Shown: positions 1 through 9,937, counted from the stretch's first letter. The stretch: DNA of 64,000 bases from Stutzerimonas stutzeri TS44 (GCA_000263395.1 AJXE01000016.1:1-64000), one strand, 5' to 3'. The notes: generated from the sequence alone by a model not told the origin. Translations and numbers: made by a program.

Positions 1-362
1 CCTTCTCCTGGTACCTCTCCGGGCTGGTCTTCGAGTGGCTCAAGGAGCAGGGCGGCCTGGAGGCGATGGAACAGCGCAACCGCGCCAAGCAGGAGCGGCT
101 GTACGGCTTCATCGATTCCAGCGAGTTCTATACCAACCCGATCAGCCCCAACGCGCGCTCCTGGATGAACGTGCCGTTCCGCCTGGCCGACGAGCGTCTG
201 GACAAGACCTTCCTCGCCGGCGCGGACGCGCGTGGATTGCTCAACCTCAAGGGCCATCGCTCGGTCGGCGGCATGCGCGCGTCGATCTATAACGCGGTCG
301 GACTGGATGCCGTCGAGGCACTGGTTGCCTACATGGCTGAGTTCGAGAAGGAGCACGGCTGA
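1..362 (+). CDS. serC: Phosphoserine aminotransferase, C-terminal part
   Basis: This is the last third of the cytosolic, PLP-dependent enzyme that transaminates 3-phosphohydroxypyruvate to phosphoserine and also serves pyridoxal phosphate synthesis. The start lies outside the window. About 119 residues are visible, including the family's C-terminal block '[19 protein letters not shown]'. The TGA stop shares one base with the pheA ATG (TGATG), so the two genes are probably translationally coupled. It is the first visible gene of an operon for serine and aromatic amino acid synthesis. The identification rests on the C-terminal sequence and the classic serC-pheA order. Confidence 0.93.
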   Translation, partial: FSWYLSGLVFEWLKEQGGLEAMEQRNRAKQERLYGFIDSSEFYTNPISPNARSWMNVPFRLADERLDKTFLAGADARGLLNLKGHRSVGGMRASIYNAVGLDAVEALVAYMAEFEKEHG

Positions 363-1459
363 TGAGCCAGGCCGATCAGCTCAAGGCGTTGCGTGTGCGC
401 ATCGACAGCCTCGACGAGAATATCCTCGAGCTGATCAGCGAGCGCGCCCGCTGCGCCCAAGACGTGGCGCGGGTGAAGACCGCCACGCTTGCCGAAGGCG
501 AGCAGGCGGTGTTCTATCGCCCCGAACGCGAGGCCTGGGTGCTCAAGCACATCATGGAGTTGAACAAGGGGCCGCTGGACAACGAGGAAGTCGCCCGCCT
601 GTTCCGCGAAATCATGTCCTCCTGCCTGGCGCTGGAGCAGCCGCTGCGGGTGGCCTACCTCGGGCCGGAAGGCACCTTCTCCCAGGCCGCGGCGCTCAAG
701 CACTTCGGTCATTCGGTGATCAGCACGCCGATGGCGGCGATCGACGAAGTGTTCCGTGAGGTGGTCGCCGGCGCGGTGAATTTCGGTGTGGTGCCGGTGG
801 AGAATTCCACCGAAGGCGCCGTCAACCACACGCTGGACAGCTTCCTTGAACACGACATCGTCATCTGTGGCGAAGTCGAGTTGCGCATCCACCATCATCT
901 GCTGGTGGGCGAGACGACCAAGACCGATCGCATCACCCGCATCTATTCCCACGCCCAATCGCTGGCACAGTGCCGCAAGTGGCTCGATTCGCATTATCCG
1001 AACGTCGAGCGCGTGGCGGTTTCCAGCAATGCGGATGCGGCCAAACGGGTGAAAAGCGAGTGGAATTCTGCGGCCATCGCCGGCGACATGGCGGCGCAGC
1101 TGTATGGTTTGCAGAAACTGGCCGAGAAGATCGAGGATCGCCCGGACAACTCCACGCGCTTCCTCATCATCGGCAGTCAGGAAGTGCCGCCGACCGGCGA
1201 CGACAAGACCTCGATCATCGTGTCGATGCGTAACAAACCGGGCACTCTGCACGAGCTGTTGATGCCGTTCCATGCCAATGGCATCGATCTCACCCGCATC
1301 GAGACGCGCCCGTCGCGCAGCGGCAAGTGGACCTACGTGTTCTTCATCGATTTTCTCGGCCACCATCAGGATCCGCTGATCAAGGATGTGCTGGAGAAGA
1401 TCGGCAAGGAGGCGGTGGCGCTGAAGGTGTTGGGTTCCTATCCGAAGGCAGTACTTTAA
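362..1459 (+). CDS. pheA: Bifunctional chorismate mutase / prephenate dehydratase
   Basis: P-protein of phenylalanine synthesis: chorismate to prephenate to phenylpyruvate. The 365 residues are a normal length. The order is an AroQ-type chorismate mutase (about 1-90), the dehydratase (about 95-275, with GPEGTFSQ at 101-108, VPVENSTEG at 144-152 and STRF at 264-267, containing the catalytic Thr), and an ACT domain (about 283-360, with NKPGTLHELL and ETRP) that binds phenylalanine for feedback inhibition. The start overlaps the serC stop by one base. It is followed by a repeat-filled 80-bp gap and then hisC. Confidence 0.97.
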   Translation: MSQADQLKALRVRIDSLDENILELISERARCAQDVARVKTATLAEGEQAVFYRPEREAWVLKHIMELNKGPLDNEEVARLFREIMSSCLALEQPLRVAYLGPEGTFSQAAALKHFGHSVISTPMAAIDEVFREVVAGAVNFGVVPVENSTEGAVNHTLDSFLEHDIVICGEVELRIHHHLLVGETTKTDRITRIYSHAQSLAQCRKWLDSHYPNVERVAVSSNADAAKRVKSEWNSAAIAGDMAAQLYGLQKLAEKIEDRPDNSTRFLIIGSQEVPPTGDDKTSIIVSMRNKPGTLHELLMPFHANGIDLTRIETRPSRSGKWTYVFFIDFLGHHQDPLIKDVLEKIGKEAVALKVLGSYPKAVL

Positions 1460-1469
1460 AAACAGCGGT

Positions 1470-1539
1470 AAGCTGCAAGCCCCAAGCTGCAAGTGGTTCG
1501 GGGCTTTTGCTTGCGGCCTGAAGCTTGAGGCTTGTAGCT
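1470..1539. repeat. Imperfect inverted repeat built of AAGCTNCAAGC units
   Basis: The pheA-hisC gap consists almost entirely of short AAGCTGCAAGC-like units. They are direct on the left arm (1470-1493) and inverted on the right arm (about 1504-1539), so the transcript can fold into one long imperfect hairpin. The right arm ends one base before the hisC ATG and supplies its GAGG ribosome binding site at 1527-1530. A related element lies at 16435-16505. This looks like an intergenic palindromic repeat family; no transposase is present. Confidence 0.7.
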
Positions 1540-2649
1540 ATGAAACCCGATTTCCTTGCCCTGGCGCAGCCGGGCGTGCAAAAACTGTCTCCCTATGTCC
1601 CCGGCAAGCCGGTCGATGAACTGGCGCGCGAGCTGAATCTGGATCCGGCCGGGATCGTCAAGCTGGCCAGCAACGAGAACCCGCTCGGTCCGAGTCCCCG
1701 CGTGCTGGAGGCCATTCGCAACGAGCTGGCGGAGCTGACCCGCTACCCCGACGGCAACGGTTTCGTGCTCAAGCAGCGACTGGCCCAACACTATGCACTG
1801 CAGATCGACCAGATCACGCTGGGCAACGGTTCCAACGACATCCTCGAACTGGTGGCGCGTGCCTATCTGGCGCCAGGCCTGAATGCGGTATTCAGCGCGC
1901 ATGCCTTCGCGGTCTATCCGATTGCGACCCAGGCGGTGGGCGCGCAGGGCAAGGTGGTGCCGGCGCGCGATCATGGCCACGACCTGGACGCCATGCTGGC
2001 GGCGATCGATGAAAACACCCGCGTGGTGTTCATCGCCAACCCCAACAATCCGACCGGCACCTGGTTCGATGCCGAGGCGTTCGAGCGCTTCCTCGCGCTC
2101 GTTCCGGAGTCGGTGCTGGTGGTGCTGGACGAGGCTTATATCGAATACGCCGAGGGCAACGAACTGCCGGACGGATTGAAGTTTCTCGCTGCGCATCCCA
2201 ACCTGCTGGTATCACGGACTTTTTCCAAGGCCTATGGCCTGGCGGCCTTGCGCGTGGGCTATGCGGTTTCCTCGGCGCAAATCGCCGATGTGCTCAACCG
2301 GGTTCGCCAGCCGTTCAACGTCAACAGCCTGGCTCTGGCTGCCGCCTGTGCGGCGCTGGACGACACCGAGTACCTGGCCGCCAGCCGCGCGGCCAACGCC
2401 GCGGGCATGCGCCAGTTGGAAGCGGCCTTTGCCGAACTGGGACTGCGCTGGATTCCCTCGAAAGGCAACTTCATTGCCGTCGACTTCGGTCGCGATGCTT
2501 CGCCGATCAACCACGCGCTCCTGCAGGACGGCGTGATCGTGCGGCCGGTGGCTGGCTACGGCATGCCGACCTTCCTGCGTGTGTCGATCGGCACCGAGGC
2601 GGAAAACGCGCGCTTCATCGAGGTATTGCGCAAGGTGCTTGCCCAGTGA
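1540..2649 (+). CDS. hisC: Histidinol-phosphate aminotransferase
   Basis: Fold-type I PLP aminotransferase of 369 residues. It makes histidinol phosphate from imidazole acetol phosphate; copies in this operon position are usually thought to act on aromatic 2-oxo acids as well. The PLP lysine is in 'SRTFSKAYGLAALRVGY', and the Asn-Pro-Asn-Asn-Pro-Thr-Gly and DEAYIEY motifs are present. I chose the ATG at 1540 because GAGG sits nine bases upstream and the protein then begins MKPDFL. A TTG at 1525 in frame would start inside the repeat. The TGA overlaps the GTG start of tyrA-aroA by three bases. Confidence 0.95.
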   Translation: MKPDFLALAQPGVQKLSPYVPGKPVDELARELNLDPAGIVKLASNENPLGPSPRVLEAIRNELAELTRYPDGNGFVLKQRLAQHYALQIDQITLGNGSNDILELVARAYLAPGLNAVFSAHAFAVYPIATQAVGAQGKVVPARDHGHDLDAMLAAIDENTRVVFIANPNNPTGTWFDAEAFERFLALVPESVLVVLDEAYIEYAEGNELPDGLKFLAAHPNLLVSRTFSKAYGLAALRVGYAVSSAQIADVLNRVRQPFNVNSLALAAACAALDDTEYLAASRAANAAGMRQLEAAFAELGLRWIPSKGNFIAVDFGRDASPINHALLQDGVIVRPVAGYGMPTFLRVSIGTEAENARFIEVLRKVLAQ

Positions 2650-4889
2650 GCGAAGCCAGGGCACCCGTTGTGGGTGAGCCCCTCGTCGGTCGGCTGGTGG
2701 TCATCGGCCTCGGTCTGATCGGCGGCTCTTTCGCCAAGGGACTGCGCGAGCTGAAACTGTGTCGCGAGATCGTCGGCTTCGATCTGGACGTGCGCACGCG
2801 CGAGCTGGCGGTCGAGCTTGGGGTGGTCGATTCCTGTGCCGAAACGCTGGAGCAAGCCTGCGCCGGTGCCGATGTGATCCAGCTGGCGGTGCCGATTCTG
2901 GCGATGGAAAAGCTGCTGGCCCAGATGGCTACGCTGGAACTGGGCGATGCGGTGCTCACCGACGTCGGCAGCGCCAAGGGCAACGTCGTGCGTTGCGCCC
3001 GCGAAGTATTCGGGCGCATGCCCGAACGTTTCGTCCCCGGGCATCCGATCGCCGGCTCCGAGCAGAGCGGGGTGACCGCCGCGCAGAGCTCATTGTTCCG
3101 CCGCTACAAGGTGATCCTGACGCCGTTGGCCGACACCGATCCAGCCGCGCTGGCTCTGATACATCGGCTGTGGTCGGCGCTGGGTGCGGATGTCGAGCAC
3201 ATGGAGGTCCGCCACCATGATGAAGTGCTCGCTGCAACCAGCCATCTGCCGCATCTGCTGGCGTTCGGTCTGGTGGATTCGCTGGCCAAGCGCCACGAGA
3301 ACCTGGAGATATTCCGCTACGCGGCCGGTGGCTTTCGCGATTTCACTCGCATCGCCGGTAGCGACCCGGTGATGTGGCACGACATCTTCCTCGCCAATCG
3401 CGAGGCAGTGCTGCATACCCTGGATGATTTTCGTAGCGACCTCGATGCGTTGCGCGCCGCGGTCGATGAAGGAGACGGGCACAAGCTGCTCGGCGTGTTC
3501 ACTCGCGCCCGCGCCGCCCGGGAACATTTCAGCAAAATACTGGCTCGCAGAGCCTATGTGGACGTTATGCATTCCAATGATCTGATCTTCCTGGCCAATC
3601 CGGGCGGCAGCCTGACGGGACGGCTGCGCGTACCGGGCGACAAATCGATTTCCCATCGCTCCATCATGCTTGGCTCGCTGGCCGAGGGCACCACCGAGGT
3701 GGAGGGCTTTCTCGAGGGCGAGGACGCGCTGGCCACCATCCAGGCCTTTCGTGACATGGGCGTGGTCATCGAGGGGCCGCAGCAAGGCCGTGTGACCGTG
3801 CACGGTGTCGGTCTGCATGGCCTGAAGGCCCCGCCGGGGCCGATCTACCTGGGCAATTCCGGCACATCCATGCGCTTGCTGGCCGGCCTGCTCGCCGCGC
3901 AGCCGTTCGATACCACGCTGACCGGCGACGCCTCGCTCTCCAAGCGCCCGATGAACCGCGTCGCCAAGCCGCTGCGTGAAATGGGGGCGGTCATTGAAAC
4001 CGAGGCGGACGGGCGTCCGCCGCTGACGATCCGTGGCGGCCAGCGCCTGTCGGGCATGCACTACGAGATGCCGATGGCCAGCGCACAGGTCAAGTCCTGC
4101 CTGCTGCTGGCCGGTCTGTATGCGGCCGACCAGACCTCCGTCGCCGAACCGGCGCCGACACGCGATCACACCGAACGCATGCTGCGGGGCTTCGGCTATC
4201 CGGTGGACGTGCAGGGCAGCACCGCACGTGTCGAGCCCGGACACAAACTGCACGCGACACATATCGAGGTGCCGGCGGACATTTCCTCCGCGGCCTTCTT
4301 CATGGTCGCCGCGAGCATCGCGCCGGGTTCGGACGTTTTGCTCGAACATGTCGGCATCAACCCGACGCGTACCGGCGTGATCGATATTCTCAAGCTGATG
4401 GGCGCCGATATCACCCTGGAAAACCTGCGTGAAGTCGGCGGTGAGCCGGTCGCCGATATCCGCGTGCGGGCCGCCCAGCTCAAGGGCATCGATATCCCCG
4501 AGCAACTGGTTCCCCTGGCGATCGACGAGTTCCCGGTGCTGTTCGTGGCCGCAGCCTGCGCGCAAGGGCGCACCACGCTGCGCGGCGCCGAGGAGTTGCG
4601 GGTCAAGGAATCTGACCGCATCCAGGTGATGGCCGACGGTTTGCAAACCTTGGGCGTGCAGGCGCAGCCGACGCCCGATGGCATTGTCATCGAAGGCGGC
4701 CCGCTGGGTGGCGGTGAAGTCTGGGCGCACGGCGACCATCGCATCGCCATGTCCTTCAGTGTGGCCGCGCTGCGGGCCAGCGCGCCGATTCGCATTCATG
4801 ACTGTGCCAACGTCGCTACCTCGTTTCCCAATTTCCTCGCCCTGGCCGAACGTGCCGGGATGCGCGTACATGCGGAGGGTGGAGCATGA
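2646..4889 (+). CDS. tyrA-aroA: Fused prephenate/arogenate dehydrogenase and EPSP synthase
   Basis: A 747-residue fusion. The N-terminal half (about 15-300) is a TyrA-type dehydrogenase with the NAD motif [13 protein letters not shown] and [10 protein letters not shown]. The C-terminal half begins near residue 308 ([26 protein letters not shown]) and is 5-enolpyruvylshikimate-3-phosphate synthase, with [22 protein letters not shown] and the C-terminal HGDHRIAMS motif. It therefore catalyses a tyrosine step and the sixth shikimate step on one chain. This fusion is known in Pseudomonas. It starts with GTG overlapping the hisC stop, and its stop overlaps the cmk ATG (ATGA). No frameshift separates the halves. 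Confidence 0.95.
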   Translation: MSEARAPVVGEPLVGRLVVIGLGLIGGSFAKGLRELKLCREIVGFDLDVRTRELAVELGVVDSCAETLEQACAGADVIQLAVPILAMEKLLAQMATLELGDAVLTDVGSAKGNVVRCAREVFGRMPERFVPGHPIAGSEQSGVTAAQSSLFRRYKVILTPLADTDPAALALIHRLWSALGADVEHMEVRHHDEVLAATSHLPHLLAFGLVDSLAKRHENLEIFRYAAGGFRDFTRIAGSDPVMWHDIFLANREAVLHTLDDFRSDLDALRAAVDEGDGHKLLGVFTRARAAREHFSKILARRAYVDVMHSNDLIFLANPGGSLTGRLRVPGDKSISHRSIMLGSLAEGTTEVEGFLEGEDALATIQAFRDMGVVIEGPQQGRVTVHGVGLHGLKAPPGPIYLGNSGTSMRLLAGLLAAQPFDTTLTGDASLSKRPMNRVAKPLREMGAVIETEADGRPPLTIRGGQRLSGMHYEMPMASAQVKSCLLLAGLYAADQTSVAEPAPTRDHTERMLRGFGYPVDVQGSTARVEPGHKLHATHIEVPADISSAAFFMVAASIAPGSDVLLEHVGINPTRTGVIDILKLMGADITLENLREVGGEPVADIRVRAAQLKGIDIPEQLVPLAIDEFPVLFVAAACAQGRTTLRGAEELRVKESDRIQVMADGLQTLGVQAQPTPDGIVIEGGPLGGGEVWAHGDHRIAMSFSVAALRASAPIRIHDCANVATSFPNFLALAERAGMRVHAEGGA

Positions 4890-5572
4890 TCGCTGCGGCC
4901 CCCGTCATCACCATCGATGGGCCGAGCGGCTCCGGCAAGGGTACGGTCGCGGCGCTGCTGGCTGGCCAGCTCGGCTGGAAGTTTCTCGACTCCGGTGCGC
5001 TGTATCGGCTGCTGGCGTTCGCCGCGCGCAACCACGGCGTCGATCTGACCAATGAGCAAGCGCTGAAGGTCCTGGCGGCGCACCTCGACGTGCAGTTCGA
5101 TGCCGCGCACGACGGGCATGGCATGGTCATCATCCTCGAAGGCGAGGATGTCACCGAGTCCATCCGCAACGAGCAGGTCGGCGCCGGCGCCTCGCAGGTC
5201 GCGGCGCTGCCGGCGGTTCGCGAAGCACTGCTGCAACGGCAGAAGGCATTCCGCGAAATGCCCGGCCTGGTGGCCGACGGTCGGGACATGGGCACGGTGG
5301 TGTTTCCCGACGCGCCGCTGAAGATATTCCTCACCGCAAGCGCCGAAGAGCGTGCGCGCCGGCGGTTCCTGCAGTTGAAGGCGCGCGGCGATGATGTTAA
5401 CCTCGCGAGTCTTCTCGAGGAGATTCGGGCGCGCGACGAGCGCGACACCCAGCGCGCGGTGGCCCCGCTGAAACCGGCAGCCGATGCTATTCAGCTGGAT
5501 TCCACTACACTTTCCATCGAGCAGGTGCTGGAACAGATTCTGGGCGAGGTTGCCAAGCGCGATCTGGCCTGA
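4886..5572 (+). CDS. cmk: Cytidylate kinase
   Basis: CMP/dCMP kinase of 228 residues, transferring phosphate from ATP to CMP for nucleotide recycling. It has the P-loop GPSGSGKGT (12-20), the LDSGALYR segment that binds the nucleoside monophosphate, and the [11 protein letters not shown] block. The ATG overlaps the aroA stop in ATGA, so translation is probably coupled. The cmk-rpsA pairing is conserved widely in proteobacteria. Confidence 0.96.
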   Translation: MIAAAPVITIDGPSGSGKGTVAALLAGQLGWKFLDSGALYRLLAFAARNHGVDLTNEQALKVLAAHLDVQFDAAHDGHGMVIILEGEDVTESIRNEQVGAGASQVAALPAVREALLQRQKAFREMPGLVADGRDMGTVVFPDAPLKIFLTASAEERARRRFLQLKARGDDVNLASLLEEIRARDERDTQRAVAPLKPAADAIQLDSTTLSIEQVLEQILGEVAKRDLA

Positions 5573-5757
5573 CGAACGGAGCGCCGAAAGGCGGCCAGGC
5601 AGACCGGTGAGACGAGTGATCGTCGCTCCGGCTGTTAACAAGGAGGCATGTGGGAGACCAGACCCCGTCCCGCAGGCCTTTTTTTATATGAATGAACCCA
5701 TATCGTCTGGGATGTGGAGATTGGGCGGATCCTCGCCCGAAAACAGCAGGAATCAAC
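5573..5757 (+). promoter_or_regulatory. rpsA leader with candidate hairpins
   Basis: This is the 185-bp gap before rpsA. It holds a T7 run (5682-5688) after a GC-rich stretch, an ATATG/CATAT inverted pair, and a perfect five-base stem GGGCG-GATCCT-CGCCC at 5723-5738. The ribosome binding site AGGA lies six bases before the rpsA ATG. The rpsA mRNA leader is known in E. coli to fold into hairpins that S1 protein binds for autoregulation. A similar role here is inferred from position and foldability only. Confidence 0.4.
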
Positions 5758-7440
5758 ATGAGCGAAAGCTTCGCAGAACTTTTTGAAGAAAGCCTGAAAT
5801 CCCTCGACATGCAGCCGGGTGCCATCATCACCGGTCTGGTGGTCGACATCGATGGTGACTGGGTCACTGTCCATGCCGGTCTGAAATCCGAGGGCGTCAT
5901 CCCGGTCGAGCAGTTCTACAATGAGCAGGGCGAGCTGACCATCAAGGTGGGTGACGAGGTCCACGTTGCTCTGGACGCGGTCGAAGATGGCTTTGGCGAA
6001 ACCAAGCTGTCCCGTGAAAAGGCCAAGCGCGCGGAATCCTGGATTGTTCTGGAAGCGGCTTTCGCTGCAGAAGAAGTAGTCAAGGGCGTCATCAACGGCA
6101 AGGTCAAGGGTGGCTTCACCGTCGACGTCAACGGCATCCGTGCATTCCTGCCGGGCTCCCTGGTCGATGTCCGTCCGGTGCGCGATACCGCTCACCTGGA
6201 AGGCAAAGAGCTGGAATTCAAGGTCATCAAGCTCGACCAGAAGCGTAACAACGTTGTCGTTTCCCGCCGCAGCGTGCTGGAAGCCGAGAACAGCGCCGAG
6301 CGCGAAGCCCTGCTGGAATCCCTGCAGGAAGGCCAGCAGGTCAAGGGTATCGTCAAGAACCTCACCGACTACGGCGCGTTTGTCGACCTGGGCGGCGTGG
6401 ACGGCCTGCTGCACATCACCGACATGGCCTGGAAGCGCATCAAGCATCCGTCGGAAATCGTCAATGTTGGTGACGAGATCGACGTCAAGGTGCTGAAGTT
6501 CGACCGCGAGCGCAACCGCGTCTCCCTGGGTCTGAAGCAGCTGGGCGAAGATCCATGGGTTGCCATCAAGGCCCGTTACCCGGAAAACACCCGCGTCATG
6601 GCTCGCGTCACCAACCTGACCGACTACGGCTGCTTCGCCGAGCTGGAAGAGGGCGTCGAGGGTCTGGTACACGTTTCCGAAATGGACTGGACCAACAAGA
6701 ACATCCATCCGTCGAAGGTCGTACAGGTCGGCGACGAAGTGGAAGTCATGGTTCTGGACATCGACGAAGAGCGTCGTCGCATCTCCCTGGGCATCAAGCA
6801 GTGCAAGTCCAACCCGTGGGAAGACTTCTCCAGCCAGTTCAACAAGGGCGACCGCATCTCCGGCACCATCAAGTCGATCACCGATTTCGGTATCTTCATC
6901 GGTCTGGACGGTGGCATCGATGGTCTGGTTCACCTGTCCGACATTTCCTGGAACGAAGCCGGTGAAGAAGCCGTGCGTCGCTTCAAGAAGGGCGACGAGC
7001 TGGATACCGTCATCCTGTCGGTCGATCCGGAGCGCGAGCGCATCTCCCTGGGCATCAAGCAGCTGGAAGACGATCCGTTCTCCAACTACGCCGCCGTCAA
7101 CGACAAGGGCAGCATCGTTCGTGGCACCGTGAAAGAAGTTGACGCCAAAGGCGCCATCATCGATCTGGGCAACGATATCGAAGCCACCCTGAAGGCGTCC
7201 GAAATCAGCCGCGACCGCGTCGAAGACGCCCGCAACGTGCTGAAGGAAGGCGACGAAGTCGAAGCCAAGATCATCAGCATCGACCGCAAGTCCCGCGTGA
7301 TCAGCCTGTCCATCAAGTCCAAGGACGTCGAAGACGAGAAGGACGCGATGAAAGAGCTGCGCACCAAGCAGGAAGTTGAAAGCACCGGCCCGACCACCAT
7401 TGGTGATCTGATCCGTGCTCAGATGGAAAACCAGAACTAA
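5758..7440 (+). CDS. rpsA: 30S ribosomal protein S1
   Basis: Ribosomal protein S1, which binds mRNA leaders and helps initiate translation. The 560 residues contain six S1/OB-fold repeats. The repeated pattern V.G.V.....[14 protein letters not shown] is clear in the middle copies, and the first two are more divergent, as is normal for the family. I chose the ATG at 5758 ([12 protein letters not shown]) over an in-frame upstream ATG at 5692, because AGGA lies six bases upstream and the usual S1 N-terminus follows. A strong terminator follows immediately. In Pseudomonas ihfB normally lies next; here it does not. Confidence 0.98.
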   Translation: MSESFAELFEESLKSLDMQPGAIITGLVVDIDGDWVTVHAGLKSEGVIPVEQFYNEQGELTIKVGDEVHVALDAVEDGFGETKLSREKAKRAESWIVLEAAFAAEEVVKGVINGKVKGGFTVDVNGIRAFLPGSLVDVRPVRDTAHLEGKELEFKVIKLDQKRNNVVVSRRSVLEAENSAEREALLESLQEGQQVKGIVKNLTDYGAFVDLGGVDGLLHITDMAWKRIKHPSEIVNVGDEIDVKVLKFDRERNRVSLGLKQLGEDPWVAIKARYPENTRVMARVTNLTDYGCFAELEEGVEGLVHVSEMDWTNKNIHPSKVVQVGDEVEVMVLDIDEERRRISLGIKQCKSNPWEDFSSQFNKGDRISGTIKSITDFGIFIGLDGGIDGLVHLSDISWNEAGEEAVRRFKKGDELDTVILSVDPERERISLGIKQLEDDPFSNYAAVNDKGSIVRGTVKEVDAKGAIIDLGNDIEATLKASEISRDRVEDARNVLKEGDEVEAKIISIDRKSRVISLSIKSKDVEDEKDAMKELRTKQEVESTGPTTIGDLIRAQMENQN

Positions 7441-7457
7441 GTTCGGGTTTTTCATTG

Positions 7458-7487
7458 AAAAAAGGGCGACTTCGGTCGCCCTTTTTT
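7458..7487 (+). terminator. Rho-independent terminator after rpsA
   Basis: A perfect GGGCGAC/GTCGCCC stem with a TTCG tetraloop, flanked by an A run on the left and TTTTTT on the right. It ends the serC-to-rpsA transcript and, because of the A run, could also act on leftward transcription from the MarR gene. Confidence 0.95.
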
Positions 7488-7531
7488 GTGCCTGCGATTA
7501 CCTGATCCATACGACTCGCGCCGCCGCCGGG

Positions 7532-7978
7532 TCAGTGCGCCTTGTGCGCGTGAACCGCCAGCGCGTGATTGACCTGCAGCCAGTTCTCCACGGCCTCCGC
7601 GCCGATTTCGCTGAACACTTTTTCCAGCAGACGAACCTGCTCGCGCCGCAATTGCTGTTCCAGCTTCGCACCCTCGCTGGTGAAACGCAGCATGCGTTTG
7701 CGCTTGTCGTCCTCGGCGGTCAGGCTTTCCACCAGGTGCATCTCGACCAACTGGCGCAGTGGTGTGTTGAGTGCCTGTTTGCTCACACCCAGATAGCCGA
7801 GCAGTTCCTTCACGCTGAGTCCCGGGTAGCTACCGATGAAAAAAAGAATGCGGTGGTGCACACGCGAGAGACCGCGGCGAGCGAGGATCGCGTCAGGTTT
7901 GGCGGTGAAGGCCTGGTAACCAAGAAAGAAGGTTTCCATTATCCGCCGTTGGGTGTTGCTTTTTTTTAGGTCAGTCAT
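7532..7978 (-). CDS. MarR-family transcriptional regulator
   Basis: A 148-residue winged-helix regulator. The recognition region is about 50-95 ('LSVKELLGYLGVSKQALNTPLRQL', wing 'DDKRKRMLRF'), with helical dimerisation ends. It is divergent from the aminotransferase gene with about 80 bp between the starts. It probably represses that gene and itself, and the gap contains small inverted repeats. A second possible start is Met14. The ligand cannot be told from the sequence. Confidence 0.85.
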   Translation of the reverse strand: MTDLKKSNTQRRIMETFFLGYQAFTAKPDAILARRGLSRVHHRILFFIGSYPGLSVKELLGYLGVSKQALNTPLRQLVEMHLVESLTAEDDKRKRMLRFTSEGAKLEQQLRREQVRLLEKVFSEIGAEAVENWLQVNHALAVHAHKAH

Positions 7979-8011
7979 ATTGACGTATTTATTCTGACGG
8001 GAGTAGTTTTG

Positions 8012-8026
8012 GTCAAGAAGTTTGAC
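8012..8026. promoter_or_regulatory. Candidate operator GTCAA-N5-TTGAC
   Basis: A perfect five-base inverted repeat with a five-base spacer in the divergent gap between the MarR gene and the aminotransferase. A second small dyad, GTCA-TAT-TGAC, lies at the MarR start codon. The position fits autoregulation by the MarR protein; this is inferred from symmetry alone. Confidence 0.35.
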
Positions 8027-8058
8027 TCATTTTGCTCGCCTCCGCATCCGGTGTCCCA

Positions 8059-9225
8059 ATGGCCTTCTCCGAACGTATCGACCGCCTGAAAAGCTCTCTC
8101 ATCCGCGAAATTCTTGCTGCTGCGCAACGACCGGAAGTCATGTCGTTCGCTGGCGGCCTGCCGGCCGAGCCGATGTTGCCGAAAGTCGACTGGGCGCAGA
8201 TGCCGACCAGCATGGGGCAGTACGGCATGAGCGAAGGCGAGCCCATGCTGCGCGAGCTGATCGCGGCACAAGCGCGTGAACTGGGCATCCGCTGCGAAGC
8301 GAGCCAGGTGCTGATCGTCAGCGGTTCCCAGCAGACCCTGGATCTGGCATCGAAACTGTTCATCGATCCGGGCACCGAGGTGCTTGTTGAAGCACCGACC
8401 TATCTTGCAGCGTTGCAGGCCTTCCAGTTGTTCGGCGCCCACTGCCTGGGCGTACCGCAGGAAGCCGATGGCCCTGAGCTGGGCGCGTTGCGGCAACGGC
8501 TGGAGCAACACAAACCGGCGTTCGCCTACCTGATTCCGACCTTTCAGAATCCCTCCGCGGTGCGTTATAGCGAGGCCAAGCGTGAGGCCGTGGCGGCGCT
8601 GTTCGACGAGTTCGGCGTGACGCTGATCGAGGATGAACCGTATCGCGAACTAGTGTTCGACCAGAGTAGCGCCACGCCGATCGTCAGTCGTCTGCACAAG
8701 GCCAGCTGGATCTATACGGGGACGGTGTCGAAGACGCTGCTACCAGGCTTGCGCGTTGGTTATCTGATCGCCAGTCCCGACCTGTTTCCCTACCTGTTGC
8801 GGTTGAAGCAGTCGGCGGATCTGCATACCAACCGCATCGGTCAGTGGCAGGCCCTGCAATGGCTGGGTAGCCAGCGCTACCACGAGCATCTGGCCGAACT
8901 GCGGGAGTTCTACCGTCTGCGCCGCGATGCGATGCAGGCCGCGCTGGTCGAGCACTTCACCGACCTGGCAACCTGGGAGACGCCGCAGGGCGGTCTATTC
9001 TTCTGGCTCGCCCTGCAGCAGCCATTGGACACCCGCACGCTGCTGAAGCCTGCGCTGGAGCAGGACGTGGTATTCATGCCGGGTGAACCGTTCTTCATCG
9101 AGCCGGATCGGCATCCGGGCTATCTGCGGCTGAATTTCAGCCATGTTGCGCCGGAGCGGCTCGGAGAGGGGCTGTGTCGCCTGGCCGGGGTAATACGCGC
9201 TGCGTTGGCTGCCGAAGCGGCTTGA
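8059..9225 (+). CDS. PLP-dependent aminotransferase, 2-aminoadipate/MocR-like class I
   Basis: A 388-residue fold-type I aminotransferase of the kind annotated as 2-aminoadipate or aromatic aminotransferase (LysN/Aro8-like). Visible motifs are the N-terminal 'MSFAGGLPAEPMLP', 'VSGSQQTLDL', 'PTFQNPSAVRY', 'EDEPYRELVF', and the PLP lysine in 'GTVSKTLLPGLRVGYL'. It lacks the N-terminal GntR domain of true MocR regulators. I chose the ATG at 8059; a TTG at 8032 would add nine residues. It is divergent from a MarR regulator and is followed 30-odd bases later by a GST gene. The substrate is unknown. Confidence 0.85.
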   Translation: MAFSERIDRLKSSLIREILAAAQRPEVMSFAGGLPAEPMLPKVDWAQMPTSMGQYGMSEGEPMLRELIAAQARELGIRCEASQVLIVSGSQQTLDLASKLFIDPGTEVLVEAPTYLAALQAFQLFGAHCLGVPQEADGPELGALRQRLEQHKPAFAYLIPTFQNPSAVRYSEAKREAVAALFDEFGVTLIEDEPYRELVFDQSSATPIVSRLHKASWIYTGTVSKTLLPGLRVGYLIASPDLFPYLLRLKQSADLHTNRIGQWQALQWLGSQRYHEHLAELREFYRLRRDAMQAALVEHFTDLATWETPQGGLFFWLALQQPLDTRTLLKPALEQDVVFMPGEPFFIEPDRHPGYLRLNFSHVAPERLGEGLCRLAGVIRAALAAEAA

Positions 9226-9258
9226 ATGGTCGCTGTGGCGACGACAGGGGATGCGAGC

Positions 9259-9861
9259 ATGTACAAGGTTTATGGCGATTACCGTTCCGGCAACTGCTAC
9301 AAGATCAAGCTGATGCTGCATCTGCTCGATCAGCCGTACGAGTGGGTGCCGGTCAACATCCTGCGCGGGGAAACGCGCTCCGAAGCATTTCTGAAGAAGA
9401 ACCCCAACGGCAAGATTCCGGTGCTCGAGCTCGATGATGGCTCGTGCCTGTGGGAATCCAACGCGATCCTGAATTATCTGGCCGAGGGCAGTGAATTCCT
9501 GCCCGGCGATCCGCGCCTGCGTACCCAGGTACTGCAGTGGCAGTTCTTTGAACAGTACAGCCATGAGCCCTTCCTTGCGGTGGCGCGGTACATCAAGGTG
9601 TACCTCGGCATGCCGGAGGACCGTCGCGAAGAGTACGAGGCCAAGCAGCTGGACGGCTATCACGCGCTCAATGTAATGGAGCAGCAGTTGCTGCGGACTC
9701 CGTACCTGGTCGGCGACCGCTATTCGATTGCCGATGTCGCGCTCTATGCGTACACCCACGTAGCGGAGGAGGGTGGCTTCGATCTGTCCGGCTATCCGGC
9801 GATTCGGGCCTGGCTGCAGCGGGCTGCCAGCCATCCGCGGCATGTGGGGATGTTCGACTGA
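9259..9861 (+). CDS. Glutathione S-transferase family protein
   Basis: A 200-residue cytosolic GST. The N-terminal thioredoxin-like domain (about 1-80, with 'GNCYKIKLML', the cis-Pro segment 'NGKIPVLELDDG' and 'LWESNAIL') is followed by an all-helical C-terminal domain ('YLVGDRYSIADVALYAYTHV'). The ATG at 9259 has GGGG eight bases upstream and fits the usual N-terminus; an in-frame ATG at 9226 is less likely. It probably shares a transcript with the preceding aminotransferase. The substrate is unknown. Confidence 0.85.
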   Translation: MYKVYGDYRSGNCYKIKLMLHLLDQPYEWVPVNILRGETRSEAFLKKNPNGKIPVLELDDGSCLWESNAILNYLAEGSEFLPGDPRLRTQVLQWQFFEQYSHEPFLAVARYIKVYLGMPEDRREEYEAKQLDGYHALNVMEQQLLRTPYLVGDRYSIADVALYAYTHVAEEGGFDLSGYPAIRAWLQRAASHPRHVGMFD

Positions 9862-9892
9862 TCAGGGCGTGAGCCGGGTGAGGTGATGACCA

Positions 9893-9913
9893 GGCAGCCC
9901 TGGGCGGGCTGCC
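9893..9913. terminator. Hairpin between convergent GST and folE genes
   Basis: A perfect eight-base stem GGCAGCCC/GGGCTGCC with a five-base loop, between the ends of two converging genes. There is no clear T run, so it may be a weak or Rho-assisted terminator. Confidence 0.5.
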
Positions 9914-9937
9914 AATGTCCGCCGCTGATAGCGGGAA

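Noticed and set aside
3090-4871. 593-codon minus-strand frame opposite tyrA-aroA
   Set aside because: The plus strand is a known enzyme throughout. The opposite frame is a product of GC-rich codon bias and has Arg/His/Gln-rich, family-less sequence.
5635-7455. 606-codon minus-strand frame opposite rpsA
   Set aside because: Antisense shadow of a conserved ribosomal protein; no start signals or family.
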